Source: Actinomycetota bacterium
GTDB taxonomy: Bacteria; Actinomycetota; Acidimicrobiia; Acidimicrobiales; Acidimicrobiaceae
DNA length: 32,593 nucleotides
NCBI GenBank assembly: GCA_027320695.1
Contig: DAHVKW010000007.1
Span: 1 to 32,593 of the forward strand
Reading direction: 5' to 3'
Position numbers and translations under genes: made by a program. Below are positions 1 to 9,374 of this stretch, in pieces. A model generated the notes under the pieces. The model searched no databases and had not been told where the DNA came from. It worked only from the letters and a program-made list of their open reading frames with translations. The number at the start of each line of letters is the position of its first letter. Position 1 is the first letter of the stretch.

Positions 1-1
1 C

Positions 2-2020
2 GCTGCCTTGATGATTTCCGGCATTCCATTCCAGGGACCAATCGGTGCCGTTCGGATCGCCTTCAGCGCGGAGGGCAAGTGGATTCCGCACCCCACCTAT
101 CAGGATGGGGATTCTTCGAGTTTTGAGCTCGTGGTGGCTGGTCGTGAGAACTCTGAGGGCTCAGACATTGCAATCATCATGGTTGAAGCAGGCGGAACCG
201 AATCCAGCTGGAACAACTATCAGGCGGGTGCGCCGTACGTGACCGAGACGGTTATCGCGGAGGGACTGGAGCTGTCCAAGACCTGGATCAAGCAGTCGAT
301 TGAGTTGCAGCGCGATCTGGTCAAAGCCCATGGTTCGAGGTCTCCATTGGAGTACGTATCCCAGGTCGATTACTCTGCCGAGATTTACGATGCAGTTAAA
401 GAAGTCGGTGCAGACCTGCTGACAAAGGCTAATTACGTGATGGGCAAGGCCGAACGCGATGCAAGCCTCAAGGACGCTTCAGCTGCTATTCAGGAGCAGC
501 TCGCAGAACGGTTCGAGGGCAGCGAGGGCCAGATCAAGAATGCCATCAAGGCCGTCACGAAATATCTCGTGAGGAAGCGAATCGTCGAAGACCAGATAAG
601 AATCGACGGAAGAGATCTTGTTACCATTAGGCCGCTGTCCGGAGAAGTCGGCCTAATCCCGACTGCGCACGGTACAGGTCTTTTCAACCGAGGAGAGACT
701 CAGGCTCTCACATTTTGTACCCTGGGCATGCCTAAAATGAACCAAATGCTTGACTCGATTTCTACCGATGAGTTCAAGCGGTACATGCACCACTACAATT
801 TCCCGCCGTTTTCTACCGGCGAAGTCGGATTTATGCGTGGCCCGAAGAGGCGTGAGATCGGGCATGGTCTTCTCGGAGAGCGCGCTCTGCTTCCGGTGAT
901 TCCTCCGCAGAGTGAATTTCCATATACGCTGAGACTGGTATCAGAGGTATTGAGCTCAAACGGTTCTACGTCAATGGCTTCGGTTTGCGGCTCCACGCTG
1001 TCGCTCATGGACGCTGGCGTACCGATAAAGGCACCCGTGGCTGGCATTGCCATGGGGCTTGTCTTCGCCGAAGGGAAGTATGTAACTCTTACTGACATAC
1101 TTGGAGCTGAGGACGCGCTCGGAGATATGGACTTCAAAGTTGCCGGGTCTTCGGAATTTGTGACGGCTCTTCAGCTTGACACCAAAATCGATGGGATTCC
1201 TGCGGAGATTCTGGGCCAAGCTCTGAACCAGGCAAAGGTTGCTCGCCTCCAGGTCTTGGACGTGATGAAAAACGTAATTTCGGAACCGCGTGACGCCGTC
1301 AAGGACAATGCTCCGAAGATCATCTCGTTTGAGGTCCCACTTGACAAGATCGGCGAGATTATCGGGCCAAAAGGCAAAAACATCAATTCCATGCAGCAGG
1401 AGACGGGAGCTGAAATTGGAATTGACGACGACGGCGTCGTAGGCACCGTTACCATTGGTGCCAAGGACTCCAATGCCGTCGACGAAGCCCGAAGGCGAGT
1501 CCTTGAGATTCTTGATCCGCCAAAGGCCGAGATTGGGGCCGTCTATCGCGGGAAAGTTGTATCGATCGCCAAGTTTGGCGCCTTCGTCAATATTCTGCCG
1601 GGTAGGGATGGTCTTCTCCACATTTCCAAATTAGGCGGCGGAAAGCGTGTCGAGCGGGTCGAGGACCACCTTGATATGGGTCAGGACCTGGTAGTTCACG
1701 TCGACGATATTGACGCGGCCGGCAAGATTTCTCTTTCGTTGGTGGTTGAGGGTGGTCCGCAAGAAGTGGCAAAAGAGGCGGCTCCGTCATCCAGCGAGGG
1801 GGGTGCCGAACCTGCGACCCATGCGAAATCAGAGGCCGATGATTCCAAACCGTCTTCAGAGTCGTCGGTTGTTTCGTTCGAGGCTCACTTTGACGAGGAG
1901 CTCAGGTCCCAGTATGGAGATCTAGGTCCCGGACCGTCTCCCTCCGGCCGGCCAGCAGAGCGCGAAGGCGGACACGGAAGAGGCCCGAGGAGAAGTGGCA
2001 GACGTGACGGTCGTCGATAG
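2..2020 (+). CDS. pnp: Polyribonucleotide nucleotidyltransferase (PNPase), 5'-truncated by the window edge
   Basis: PNPase degrades RNA 3'-5' by phosphorolysis in the cytoplasm. The frame is open from base 2, and its first residues (AALMISGIPFQGPIGA) align inside the first RNase PH domain, so roughly 130 N-terminal residues lie upstream of the window. Visible in order: the end of PH domain 1, the all-helical linker, PH domain 2 with the TDILGAEDALGDMDFKVAG signature that carries the catalytic aspartates, a KH domain (IIGPKGKNI, about residues 430-490 of the visible part) and an S1 domain (about 505-575). A low-complexity tail follows: first Ser/Glu-rich, then a basic Gly/Arg-rich end (GRGPRRSGRRDGRR) that may add RNA affinity. 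The next gene starts 14 bp downstream. The family call is certain; the true start cannot be seen. Confidence 0.97.
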   Translation, partial: AALMISGIPFQGPIGAVRIAFSAEGKWIPHPTYQDGDSSSFELVVAGRENSEGSDIAIIMVEAGGTESSWNNYQAGAPYVTETVIAEGLELSKTWIKQSIELQRDLVKAHGSRSPLEYVSQVDYSAEIYDAVKEVGADLLTKANYVMGKAERDASLKDASAAIQEQLAERFEGSEGQIKNAIKAVTKYLVRKRIVEDQIRIDGRDLVTIRPLSGEVGLIPTAHGTGLFNRGETQALTFCTLGMPKMNQMLDSISTDEFKRYMHHYNFPPFSTGEVGFMRGPKRREIGHGLLGERALLPVIPPQSEFPYTLRLVSEVLSSNGSTSMASVCGSTLSLMDAGVPIKAPVAGIAMGLVFAEGKYVTLTDILGAEDALGDMDFKVAGSSEFVTALQLDTKIDGIPAEILGQALNQAKVARLQVLDVMKNVISEPRDAVKDNAPKIISFEVPLDKIGEIIGPKGKNINSMQQETGAEIGIDDDGVVGTVTIGAKDSNAVDEARRRVLEILDPPKAEIGAVYRGKVVSIAKFGAFVNILPGRDGLLHISKLGGGKRVERVEDHLDMGQDLVVHVDDIDAAGKISLSLVVEGGPQEVAKEAAPSSSEGGAEPATHAKSEADDSKPSSESSVVSFEAHFDEELRSQYGDLGPGPSPSGRPAEREGGHGRGPRRSGRRDGRR

Positions 2021-2034
2021 GTTATTGGCGGATT

Positions 2035-3270
2035 GTGTCAAGAATAGCTAGATTTGACAACGGTCTTCAAATTGTTACCGAGGCGATGCCTCAAGCATCC
2101 TCGGTAACAATCGGTGTTTTCGTGGGAGTTGGCTCTCGGGACGAAACACAAGATCAGCATGGAACCTCCCATTTTCTTGAGCATTTGGCTTTCAAAGGCA
2201 CCAGCGAACTTTCCGCCAAGGATCTTGCCGTATTGGTGGATTCCTTCGGCGGGGATATGAATGCCTTCACTACCAAAGAGCTGACCAGCTTTCAAGTGCG
2301 TTTGCTTGGAGAAGCTACCGATTTGGGTGTCGACATCCTTGGAAAGATTCTCACCGAGCCATCATTCAATGTATCGGACATCGAATCCGAACGTAATGTG
2401 ATTCTCGAAGAAATTGCAATGGCAAACGACGAGCCGTCAGATTTCGTGAACGAGCAGCTCGTTGCGTCTGTTTACGAGCGGCATTCTCTTGGTCGGGAAG
2501 TGCTCGGTTCTCGCGAGAGCATTCCAGGAATTGATCGCGATGTAATCTGCGATTTTTTTTCGAGTTTCTATGGCTCGGCAAATATGGTCATCTCTGCCGC
2601 AGGCGCCTTGGACCACGAGCGGATGGTAGAGCAATTCTCTTCCAGTCTCGGCCAAATTTCACCTGGCAGAGTCCCAGAACGCAACGCGTCGCATCTTAGG
2701 TTTTCGGATCCTGTGATAAGTGAGCGAGATATCGAGCAGGCCCATATTTCCATCGCATATCCGGGAATACCCAGAGGTGACCGGCGGCGCTGGGTCATGG
2801 CAACCCTGGACCACGTTTATGGAGGGGGCCTATCTTCCCGGTTGTTCCAGAAGGTCAGGGAGGAAGGCGGATTGTGCTACTCGATATATTCAGATCGCGT
2901 AACCTATCAAGACTCCGGCTATTTGGGCGTTTATTTCGCGACTAGCCCTTTTCAGCTTGCCCGAGCGCTGGAGTTGGTAGATTCTGTTACAAAAGAGCTT
3001 AGTTCGGTTGGCGTGACCGAGGAAGAACTAGCTGTTGCCAAAAGATATTTGCGTGCCCAGGTTCTTCTCGCTCGAGAAGATACGGCGTCGGTAATGTCCC
3101 AGATGGGATCGGTTCTGGTTACTGGTCAGCACCTCAAATCGATCGAGGAAGTTTTGGCTGAAATTGAACGGGTGTCAGTCAATGAAGTTGCGGAGTTGGC
3201 TGCAGAGGTGTTTGCGGGCTCCAGGCAGATTTCTGTTGTTGGGCCTGTTCCCAATGGGGTTTTTGACTAG
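2035..3270 (+). CDS. M16 (pitrilysin/insulinase-like) zinc metallopeptidase, 411 aa
   Basis: A processing-peptidase-like member of family M16. The inverted zinc motif HFLEH is at residues 46-50 (ligands H46 and H50, catalytic E49). The downstream acidic cluster LEEIAM supplies the third ligand, probably E126. The C-terminal half has the inactive-domain signature GGGLSSRLFQKVREE, and the 411-aa length fits single-chain bacterial members. No signal peptide is visible, so it is probably cytoplasmic. The start is GTG at 2035, giving MSRIARFDNG, where the family normally begins (a strand followed by LDNGL); the ribosome-binding site is weak. It sits between pnp and dapB, as the M. tuberculosis homologue pepR (Rv2782c) follows the PNPase gene. 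The physiological substrate is unknown. Confidence 0.93.
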   Translation: MSRIARFDNGLQIVTEAMPQASSVTIGVFVGVGSRDETQDQHGTSHFLEHLAFKGTSELSAKDLAVLVDSFGGDMNAFTTKELTSFQVRLLGEATDLGVDILGKILTEPSFNVSDIESERNVILEEIAMANDEPSDFVNEQLVASVYERHSLGREVLGSRESIPGIDRDVICDFFSSFYGSANMVISAAGALDHERMVEQFSSSLGQISPGRVPERNASHLRFSDPVISERDIEQAHISIAYPGIPRGDRRRWVMATLDHVYGGGLSSRLFQKVREEGGLCYSIYSDRVTYQDSGYLGVYFATSPFQLARALELVDSVTKELSSVGVTEEELAVAKRYLRAQVLLAREDTASVMSQMGSVLVTGQHLKSIEEVLAEIERVSVNEVAELAAEVFAGSRQISVVGPVPNGVFD

Positions 3271-3278
3271 GGAGAAAT

Positions 3279-4133
3279 ATGCGAATCGGAGTGTTTGGTG
3301 CTGGCGGACAAATGGGAACCACTGTTTGCAGGGCTGTTTTCGATGATCCGGAGCTGACTTTGGTCGCCGCTATCGATCCCCGGCTTTCCGGAATTGACCT
3401 GTCCCAGGTCACCGGAATCATTGGTACCGGGCTGGAAGTAAGCGGTACCAAGGACTCCCTGACCAGTGCGAAAGCTCAGGTGGCCGTTGACTTTACTTCG
3501 GCTCAGAGCGCCTTCGAGAATATGATGTGGTGTGCCAAGCGCAATATCCACGGAGTGGTGGGCACCACCGGCCTCTCGGACGAGCAGATATCGCAGCTCG
3601 ACGAGGCGTTTGCAAACTCCAAAGCAAATTGCATCATCGCCCCAAACTTTGCCATTGGAGCTATCTTGATGATGCGCTTTTCCGAGATGGCGTCGGTGTT
3701 TTTCGATACTGTGGACATCATCGAGCTTCACCACGACAGAAAGGTCGACGCTCCGAGCGGTACGGCGATGGAGACCGCGAGGAGAGTTGCAAAATTCAGA
3801 GACAGCTCGCGGAACCCGTTTGCCGGCGATCCGACGGTCAAATTAGTGCTGGACGGCGCGAGGGGCGGACGGTTTGAACAGGGTGTTCAGGTTCACTCGC
3901 TCAGAGTCAGAGGGATGGTTGCGCACCAAGAGGTAATTTTCGGTACCCTGGGACAGACCCTTACGATCAGGCATGATTCATATGACAGGACCTCTTTCAT
4001 GCCTGGAGTCATACTGGCGATAAAGTCGGTGGCTAATGTTGCGGGATTGGTGAGAGGCATCGACGAACTGATCGATGCGAAGCTAGGGCTCGATCGCGGC
4101 CCACTCAAGAGCGAAGGTGGTGGTTCGATGTGA
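3279..4133 (+). CDS. dapB: 4-hydroxy-tetrahydrodipicolinate reductase
   Basis: Second dedicated step of diaminopimelate/lysine synthesis: NAD(P)H-dependent reduction of the DapA product to tetrahydrodipicolinate. The N-terminal Rossmann motif GAGGQMG is at residues 7-13, and GTTG lies near residue 95. The catalytic segment ELHHDRKVDAPSGTA starts at residue 149 (H151, H152, K155). At 284 aa it is slightly longer than the usual 245-270. ATG at 3279 has a good ribosome-binding site (GGGAGAA just upstream) and lies 8 bp after the peptidase stop. Its last bases overlap the dapA start (GTGA, 4130-4133), which implies translational coupling of the two consecutive pathway enzymes. Confidence 0.97.
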   Translation: MRIGVFGAGGQMGTTVCRAVFDDPELTLVAAIDPRLSGIDLSQVTGIIGTGLEVSGTKDSLTSAKAQVAVDFTSAQSAFENMMWCAKRNIHGVVGTTGLSDEQISQLDEAFANSKANCIIAPNFAIGAILMMRFSEMASVFFDTVDIIELHHDRKVDAPSGTAMETARRVAKFRDSSRNPFAGDPTVKLVLDGARGGRFEQGVQVHSLRVRGMVAHQEVIFGTLGQTLTIRHDSYDRTSFMPGVILAIKSVANVAGLVRGIDELIDAKLGLDRGPLKSEGGGSM

Positions 4134-5080
4134 CTTACGGCGCGTCAACTCGATTTGGCAGGGTATTAACTGCCATGGCTACCGCTATGGACGGCAATGG
4201 CGAGGTTGATCTGGATCGCACCGTTGAGCTTGCCCGGTGGCTCGTGGAGAACGGGAGCGAAGGTCTGATCGTGACTGGGACGACCGGCGAGGCGCCGACT
4301 TTGACGGACGACGAAAAGATCTCATTGTGGGAGGCTGTGGCCGGAGCGGTTTCGGTTCCCGTAATTGCCGGTTCTGGATCGAACGACACCTTGCACTCCG
4401 TCCATATGACGAAGCGGGCAAAAGAGGTTGGCGCCGCAGGGGCGTTAATTGTGACCCCTTACTACAACAGGCCACCTCAGTCTGGCCTGCTGGCCCATTT
4501 CGAAGCGGTTGCGGGCGCATCTGATTTACCAGTGATCATCTATGACATTCCAGTTCGAACGGGTCGTAAAGTCGAGAGCGGAACGTTGATGGAGCTAGTG
4601 CGGCGATGTCCCAATGTTGTTGGCCTGAAAGACGCTGCCGGTGATCCATTGGCGACTTCGAAGTTGATGCCGAAACTGCCGGAATATTTTGAGGTCTACT
4701 CTGGTGATGACGGGCTCACTCTTCCTCTGTTGGCAATTGGAGCCATAGGAGTAGTTGGCGTTGCCACTCACTGGGCGGCATTGGGATACCAGGCCATGAT
4801 TTCGAGCTTTTTGAGCGGCGATTATTTGCGTGCTATGAAGATCAATCAGGCACTGATGCCCTCGGTGGATTTCGAGTCGAGGCTCGACGCGCCCAACCCT
4901 ATACCAGTAAAAGTCATGCTGAATGTTTTGGGACTTGAAGTAGGCGAGACCAGGCTTCCCCTGGGCAGAGCTCCTGAGAAGCTCGAGAAGGAAGCGCTGC
5001 ACGTATTCGATGAGACAAACCAAGGCCTTGGCGCCCTGGGTGTCGGGATTGCCAGAGCAAAGAAAGAGACTCGTGGCTAG
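4130..5080 (+). CDS. dapA: 4-hydroxy-tetrahydrodipicolinate synthase
   Basis: Condenses pyruvate with aspartate semialdehyde, the committed step of diaminopimelate synthesis; a cytoplasmic TIM-barrel aldolase. Seen in the sequence: GTTGEAPTL (substrate carboxylate binding, near residue 50), YYNRP with the proton-relay tyrosine at 112, and the Schiff-base lysine in VGLKDAAGD at K167. The 316-aa length is normal. GTG at 4130 overlaps the dapB stop by 4 bp, and the downstream RNase J start lies 8 bp inside this gene's end, so dapB, dapA and rnj form one coupled transcript. Order dapB-dapA-rnj is the mycobacterial arrangement without thyX in between. Confidence 0.97.
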   Translation: MTYGASTRFGRVLTAMATAMDGNGEVDLDRTVELARWLVENGSEGLIVTGTTGEAPTLTDDEKISLWEAVAGAVSVPVIAGSGSNDTLHSVHMTKRAKEVGAAGALIVTPYYNRPPQSGLLAHFEAVAGASDLPVIIYDIPVRTGRKVESGTLMELVRRCPNVVGLKDAAGDPLATSKLMPKLPEYFEVYSGDDGLTLPLLAIGAIGVVGVATHWAALGYQAMISSFLSGDYLRAMKINQALMPSVDFESRLDAPNPIPVKVMLNVLGLEVGETRLPLGRAPEKLEKEALHVFDETNQGLGALGVGIARAKKETRG

Positions 5081-6740
5081 TGACGTAAAAGTAATTTTTC
5101 TTGGAGGACTAGGCGAAATCGGCCGCAACTGCGCCCTCATAGAGCAAGATGACCAGATCGTAATTCTTGATTGCGGACTGATGTTTCCAAATCCGGACAT
5201 GCCTGGCGTTGATTTGGTGCTTCCCGATCTCACTTATGTCAAGGAGCACCAGGACAAGGTTGTCGCGTGCATCCTAACTCACGGACATGAGGATCACACG
5301 GGAGCCCTGTCATTTCTGCTTAGGGATATCGACATGGTGCTGCCAATATACGGCTCCGAACTGGCGCTGGGTCTGGCAACAAATCGAATCGACGAAGCTG
5401 GGCTTTCCGACCGATGTGAATTTATTGCCGTCGCAGACGGCGAAACTCTTGAAATTGGTCCTTTCCGCGTCGAGTTCATCCCGGTTACCCACTCAGTGCC
5501 TCACAGCTTTGCCCTGGCCTTCTATACGGCTCAGGGCGTAATTTTCCACACCGGAGATTTTAAGATTGATCTGAATCCGGTGGACGGACGCTTGACGGAC
5601 TTGGGGAGAATGGGGGCAATTGCGTCCAATCACGGTATCCGCTTGCTCCTGTCCGACTCGACGAACGCTGAAGAGTCGGGTCGATCTGAGTCGGAGTCGG
5701 AAGTTGGCAAGACGCTTGCGCGATTATTCAGCGTCTCAAAGGACCGGCGGATTGTTGTAACTTGCTTTTCCTCGCACATCCACCGGGTCCAGCAGGTCGC
5801 GAATGTGGCAGTTGCATCCGGACGACGGATATTTACTCTCGGAAGATCGATGGGGAAGAACGTGGCGCTTGCGAGGCGCCTAGGTCTTTTGTATATTCCA
5901 GACGACCATATTTTCGACATAGATCAGGTGTCAAAATATCCGAGCGAAGAGATTTGCATAATCTCGACCGGGTCTCAGGGAGAGCCCATGAGCGCCCTGT
6001 CATTGATGGCTGCCGGCGAGAACAAATGGCTAAAACTCGAGCAAGATGATCTTGTGATTATCTCTGCCGATGCGATCCCCGGAAACGAGACCGCTGTCGG
6101 CAATGTCATTGACAGCCTGTACCGGCGCGGGGCCTCGGTCGTGCATCAGGGCGTGGACAAGGTGCATACTTCCGGACATGCCAAAGCAGACGAGCTGAAG
6201 ATGCTGCTTTCAATCACCAAGCCGCAGGCATTTATTCCGGTGCACGGCGAATTCAGGCATCTGTTCAATCACACGCTGCTTGCCAGGGAGATGGGCGTTT
6301 CTCAGGAGAATATCCTTCTTGCTGAGGATGGTGACGTGGTGGTCGTGTCCGATTCCGGTATCGAATACGGTGGCGAAGTTCCGGCCGGCTACCTCTATGT
6401 TGACGGAGTTGTTGGCGACGTAAACCGCGGTGTGCTGAGAGATCGCAAAGTGCTTTCCGAAGAGGGGGTGATCGTTGCGATCGTGACCGTGGATATGAAG
6501 TCAGGTGAGCTCGTTACCGGGCCTGAGATAATCACTCGCGGTTGGATCCACGCAGACGAGGCTGAAGGGCTGATCGAGGAGGCCAAGGACGAAGTTCGAA
6601 GGTCGATTGCCGCTGCGGCGCTCCAGGATGCCCTTGATCTCGAAACTCTGCGCCGCCATGTGAGGACTTCTCTAGGCAAATATGTCAACAAGCAGACAAA
6701 ACGTCGACCAATGATCGTGCCGGTCGTTTTGGAGGCGTGA
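5073..6740 (+). CDS. rnj: Ribonuclease J (metallo-beta-lactamase fold RNase)
   Basis: 5'-3' exo- and endoribonuclease for RNA maturation and decay, cytoplasmic. The beta-lactamase core starts immediately (VIFLGGLGEIGRN). The metal motif HGHEDH is at residues 70-75, followed by HTGDFKID; the beta-CASP part contains TGSQGEP, and HTSGHAK and PVHGEFRH lie in the later conserved motifs. The C-terminal domain ends about residue 555. The open frame reaches back to 5010, but GTG at 5073 is preferred: it puts the conserved beta-strand at residue 6, gives 555 aa (mycobacterial RNase J is about 558) and overlaps dapA by only 8 bp. The ribosome-binding site (AGAAAGAGA) is modest. Confidence 0.95.
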   Translation: MASDVKVIFLGGLGEIGRNCALIEQDDQIVILDCGLMFPNPDMPGVDLVLPDLTYVKEHQDKVVACILTHGHEDHTGALSFLLRDIDMVLPIYGSELALGLATNRIDEAGLSDRCEFIAVADGETLEIGPFRVEFIPVTHSVPHSFALAFYTAQGVIFHTGDFKIDLNPVDGRLTDLGRMGAIASNHGIRLLLSDSTNAEESGRSESESEVGKTLARLFSVSKDRRIVVTCFSSHIHRVQQVANVAVASGRRIFTLGRSMGKNVALARRLGLLYIPDDHIFDIDQVSKYPSEEICIISTGSQGEPMSALSLMAAGENKWLKLEQDDLVIISADAIPGNETAVGNVIDSLYRRGASVVHQGVDKVHTSGHAKADELKMLLSITKPQAFIPVHGEFRHLFNHTLLAREMGVSQENILLAEDGDVVVVSDSGIEYGGEVPAGYLYVDGVVGDVNRGVLRDRKVLSEEGVIVAIVTVDMKSGELVTGPEIITRGWIHADEAEGLIEEAKDEVRRSIAAAALQDALDLETLRRHVRTSLGKYVNKQTKRRPMIVPVVLEA

Positions 6741-6781
6741 ATAATAGATTTTTATCGTATTTTCTGCAATGATTGATCGTT

Positions 6782-6799
6782 AATTACAAATTCGTAATT
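6782..6799. repeat. Small AT-rich inverted repeat upstream of ftsK
   Basis: AATTAC (6782-6787) and GTAATT (6794-6799) form a perfect 6-bp inverted repeat around AAATTC, in the AT-rich 110-bp gap between rnj and ftsK. A TTGATC hexamer at 6773-6778 precedes it, but no convincing -10 was found. It could be an operator or a weak hairpin; the role is unproven. Confidence 0.3.
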
Positions 6800-6850
6800 T
6801 AGTCTCGGAATTTGGTTGAGTTCAACGCATTTCTGGCTAAGTTCATTTTT

Positions 6851-9277
6851 ATGAACCAAAGAGTTGGCAATTCAGCTAGGAGCGGCGCAACGTCGGGTTC
6901 TCGTAACAGAAAGACAACTTCCAAAAGGTCATCTGCGAGTACCAGGAAAGCGGTACCCAATCGGAATACGCCCCGAAAGTCGATTGCCGAGCACTTTCGC
7001 ACGATGGACGATTCATTTCGCGGAGCTGTTTACGTCGTCGTAGCTCTCTTGGTTTTGGTGTCATCTTTGACCGCCTTGTTTGGTCCTCTTGGCGCGGACC
7101 TAAAAATTCTTGCAGAATCCATCTTTGGCATTGGGATCTTTGTGGGCTTGGCTGCCCTGTTCCTATGTGGCCTGGCGCTTATGTTTCCAGAGCGCATAGC
7201 CTTCGCCAGGCACAGAGGCGTCTTTGGCGTTCTTTCTATGCTGGCTCTTGCTGGAATTCAGGGTGACTTGTATCAGAGCTTTAACGGTCCTGTCATTCGC
7301 GCCAAGGGTGGGTTTCTCGGTTATTTCATTGGCCATGGCCTTAGCTTGGAAGCTAGTCGTTTTGGTGGCCTGGTGATTCTTGCGGCGATGCTCATACTCT
7401 TCGGCTTGGCCTTTTTCAGGATTGGTCCCCAACGCACGGCGATCTTCGTTGTCGATCACCTAAGGCGCTTCATCGTCGGAGAGAATAGGCACTCATCGGC
7501 TGACGAAGGCCTCAGTTTCGATGAATCCAGAGAGGAATCTCCAAAGTGGTGGGCTAAGGAACGCCGTAAGAACATGCGGATTTCGGAAGATCCTGATCCT
7601 ATCGATACTGCTCCAAGCGAAGAAGTTAATTTGGAGACTAGCGATTCCGCGCCGGTGATCACGGAACACGTCTCGGAGGTTCCAGAAGTTTCATCGCCCA
7701 AGTCTTCAAAGGTGCGGGACATCGATTCGATTGAGCTGAGCGTTGAAAAGGTCAACGGCTTGTGGAGGCTTCCAAGTCTGTCTTTGCTAAAGCGCGGGAC
7801 CACCAAGAATCTGGACAAGGAAGAGCTGGCGATGAGAGGGCGGGTCTTGCAAGGCTCATTGGCCACTCACGGCGTTGTAACCAAGCTAGTGGGCATGACC
7901 GTCGGGCCGACGGTGACCAGATATGAACTCGAACTCGGCGAAGGCGTGAAGGTCTCTAAAGTTACCTCGCTCAACAAAGACATCGCATACGCCATGGCTG
8001 CCGCCGACGTGCGAATTCTTGCTCCAATTCCAGGAAAATCTGCGATTGGAGTTGAGGTTCCCAATCAAAATAGGCAGATCGTCACCCTCGGTGATGTCCT
8101 TGCCTCGCAAGAGGCGAGTTCTGCAAAGCATCCTCTGGAAGTGGCTCTAGGGCGCGACATAGCGGGCCGGTCAGTTATGGTCAATCTCGCCGAGATGCCG
8201 CACGTGCTGATTGCTGGAGCTACTGGTGCCGGGAAATCCTCCTGCATCAATTCGATAATAACTTCCATACTGATGCGGGCGACGCCCGACGAGGTTCGGA
8301 TGATTCTGGTTGATCCAAAAAGGGTCGAACTCGGACAGTACAACGGTTTGCCCCACCTGTTGACTCAGGTGGTCACGTATCCGAAAAAGGCCGCCAATGC
8401 CCTCGCCTGGGCAGTCAAGGAAATGGAACGCCGATATGACCTGTTATCGGAAGTGGGAGTTCGTGACATAACTGGCTATAACCAGATGGTAGCTTCTGTA
8501 TCCTCGGAGAATTCGGCGAGCAACCCCCCGCCGCGTTCCTTGGTTGACGAAATTCTGGATGATTCGCCGCTCTTCAACAACATCGGCAATCAAACCCTGG
8601 AGCATTTGCCGTACATCATCGTTGTCGTGGATGAGTTGAATGATTTGATGATGGTCGCCGCAAGGGACGTCGAAGAGTCTATTTGCCGAATTGCTCAGAT
8701 GGCTCGAGCGGTGGGCATCCATCTTCTGATAGCGACTCAGAGGCCGTCGGTTGACGTTATCACCGGCGTGATCAAGGCGAACGTTCCTTCTAGGATGGCC
8801 TTTTCCGTGTCATCGCTGGCCGACTCGAGAGTTATATTGGACCAGCCTGGCGCCGAGCGGTTGGTAGGCAAGGGCGACATGCTGCTGCTAAATGCATCAT
8901 CGAACGTTCCGCGGCGTATTCAGGCGCCGTGGGTTTCGGAGGCCGAGGTTAGGGCTGTCGTCGGTCACTGGCTGCGATCTTCCAAGCCGCAATACGTCGA
9001 CGGAGTCGAGGGCGCGGATGATCGCAGCGAACGAGGATTTGATTCGGACGAGTCTGACGAATTGTTAGAACAGTCGATCGAGCTTGTAGTCTCATCTCAG
9101 CTAGGATCGACGTCGATGTTACAAAGAAAACTGCGCGTTGGCTTTGCCCGAGCCGGTCGCTTAATGGACCTGTTGGAGTCTCGAGGCATAGTCGGTCCCC
9201 CAGAAGGATCCAAGCCGAGAGTGGTATTGATGAGCAAGGAAGAGTGGGAGAATCGAAAAGAAGAAGGTTACTTCTAA
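6851..9277 (+). CDS. ftsK: FtsK/SpoIIIE-family DNA translocase
   Basis: Septum-anchored DNA pump that moves chromosome termini during division. Order: a basic Ser/Thr/Arg-rich leader (residues 1-50), four or so membrane segments (about 60-200), an acidic Ser/Glu-rich linker (about 220-290), then the motor. The motor has Walker A GATGAGKS at 456-463, Walker B IIVVVDELNDL near 590-600, and the following ATQRPSVDVITG. A C-terminal winged-helix gamma domain (LGSTSMLQRKLRVGFARAGRLM) is the part that reads KOPS-type polarity sequences. The frame is open from TTG 6812, but ATG 6851 is taken because it gives a normal basic N-terminus; neither start has a strong ribosome-binding site. Length 808 aa. 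Position after rnj matches actinobacteria. Confidence 0.95.
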   Translation: MNQRVGNSARSGATSGSRNRKTTSKRSSASTRKAVPNRNTPRKSIAEHFRTMDDSFRGAVYVVVALLVLVSSLTALFGPLGADLKILAESIFGIGIFVGLAALFLCGLALMFPERIAFARHRGVFGVLSMLALAGIQGDLYQSFNGPVIRAKGGFLGYFIGHGLSLEASRFGGLVILAAMLILFGLAFFRIGPQRTAIFVVDHLRRFIVGENRHSSADEGLSFDESREESPKWWAKERRKNMRISEDPDPIDTAPSEEVNLETSDSAPVITEHVSEVPEVSSPKSSKVRDIDSIELSVEKVNGLWRLPSLSLLKRGTTKNLDKEELAMRGRVLQGSLATHGVVTKLVGMTVGPTVTRYELELGEGVKVSKVTSLNKDIAYAMAAADVRILAPIPGKSAIGVEVPNQNRQIVTLGDVLASQEASSAKHPLEVALGRDIAGRSVMVNLAEMPHVLIAGATGAGKSSCINSIITSILMRATPDEVRMILVDPKRVELGQYNGLPHLLTQVVTYPKKAANALAWAVKEMERRYDLLSEVGVRDITGYNQMVASVSSENSASNPPPRSLVDEILDDSPLFNNIGNQTLEHLPYIIVVVDELNDLMMVAARDVEESICRIAQMARAVGIHLLIATQRPSVDVITGVIKANVPSRMAFSVSSLADSRVILDQPGAERLVGKGDMLLLNASSNVPRRIQAPWVSEAEVRAVVGHWLRSSKPQYVDGVEGADDRSERGFDSDESDELLEQSIELVVSSQLGSTSMLQRKLRVGFARAGRLMDLLESRGIVGPPEGSKPRVVLMSKEEWENRKEEGYF

Positions 9278-9374
9278 TAACTTCCACATCTATCGTCACC
9301 TATCTTATTCGTTGGAGTTTTCCTATCCTAAGACACGCTGTTCATACGTACATTAATGTTGGAGGTTTTGCGGA

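Noticed and set aside
971-1621. 216-aa minus-strand open frame inside pnp
   Set aside because: Lies wholly antisense to the PNPase core; its translation shows no family signature and mirrors the codon pattern of pnp.
5010-5072. Longer RNase J start at 5010
   Set aside because: Would add 21 non-conserved residues over dapA; GTG 5073 fits the family length and start.
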